A stretch of DNA of 5,640 nt from Chthoniobacter sp. Lineage in GTDB: Bacteria; Verrucomicrobiota; Verrucomicrobiia; Chthoniobacterales; Chthoniobacteraceae. The stretch lies in the NCBI GenBank assembly GCA_025352865.1, contig JANXSB010000182.1, positions 1-5,640 of the forward strand, given 5' to 3'. The translations under genes were made by a program, and so were the position numbers. Position 1 is the stretch's first letter. Each line of letters begins with the position of its first letter. The notes under the pieces were generated by a model, which saw only the letters and a list, made by a program, of their open reading frames with translations, was not told where the DNA came from and did not search any database. Positions 5,617 to 5,640 of the stretch are shown here, in pieces.

Positions 5617-5640
5617 TTACCACACCTTGCCGCCGAATCC
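5617..5640 (-). CDS. Possible 3' end of an upstream gene (last seven codons plus TAA)
   Basis: Reading the minus strand from 5640 gives GFGGKVW followed by TAA at 5619-5617, directly abutting the ATG of the giant gene. If real, the two genes are zero bases apart and probably co-transcribed, with translational coupling. The Gly-rich end with a terminal aromatic residue would fit the last strand of an outer-membrane beta-barrel, but seven residues cannot identify a family. It may equally be non-coding sequence that happens to hold an in-frame stop. Confidence 0.35.
   Translation of the reverse strand, partial: GFGGKVW
5625..5628 (-). promoter_or_regulatory. Candidate ribosome binding site for the start at 5616
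   Basis: The minus strand carries AAGG eight bases upstream of ATG 5616-5614, a normal Shine-Dalgarno spacing. It would lie inside the last codons of the putative upstream gene. The alternative in-frame ATG at 5586-5584 is preceded by a C-rich stretch (TTCCCACCCCC) with no purine-rich site. This decides the start in favour of 5616, although weak or absent Shine-Dalgarno sites are common in some phyla. Confidence 0.5.

Noticed and set aside
1..5640. RNA genes, CRISPR array, insertion sequence, promoter or terminator
   Set aside because: No tRNA-like cloverleaf, regular spaced repeats, transposase or terminal inverted repeats, and no stem followed by a T-run, was noticed. Only about 24 bases lie outside the large gene.

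Overview
The window is almost entirely one very large gene on the minus strand. It starts near the right edge (preferred ATG at 5616-5614) and is still open at base 1, so 1,872 codons are visible without a stop and the 3' end lies outside the window. I followed this frame by hand from start to edge and found no frameshift or in-frame stop. It is easy to miss because it has no stop inside the window. Residue numbers below count Met 5616-5614 as residue 1.

The sequence is GC-rich, with codons ending mostly in G or C. The protein is a mosaic of extracellular domains: PA14, Calx-beta, PKD, LamG and an autotransporter-like W...NW repeat. This combination, with their specific wording, is typical of Verrucomicrobia (Opitutales/Chthoniobacterales-like) and some Planctomycetes. 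I favour Verrucomicrobia, from remembered family patterns and not from a search.

Layout from N- to C-terminus (right to left): a hydrophobic signal or anchor segment; an Ala/Pro linker with a vicinal Cys pair; a helical pro-region; a small Cys/His element resembling a YHS/TRASH knuckle; a metzincin metallopeptidase domain with a complete HExxHxxGxxH site and Met-turn, closest to peptidase family M11 (gametolysin/autolysin); a PKD domain; a carboxypeptidase-regulatory-like beta-sandwich; PA14 copy 1; two tandem Calx-beta domains; PA14 copy 2; a short DIG motif; a LamG-type jelly roll; a second jelly roll; and the first W...NW unit of what looks like an autotransporter-associated beta region.

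The likely role is a secreted or surface-held protease whose beta-sandwich and lectin-like modules bind glycans, cells or polymer. The substrate cannot be read from the sequence. Seven sense codons and a TAA directly before the start suggest that an upstream gene on the same strand ends there. No RNA gene, insertion sequence, CRISPR array, promoter or terminator could be supported, and no multi-gene system is visible.
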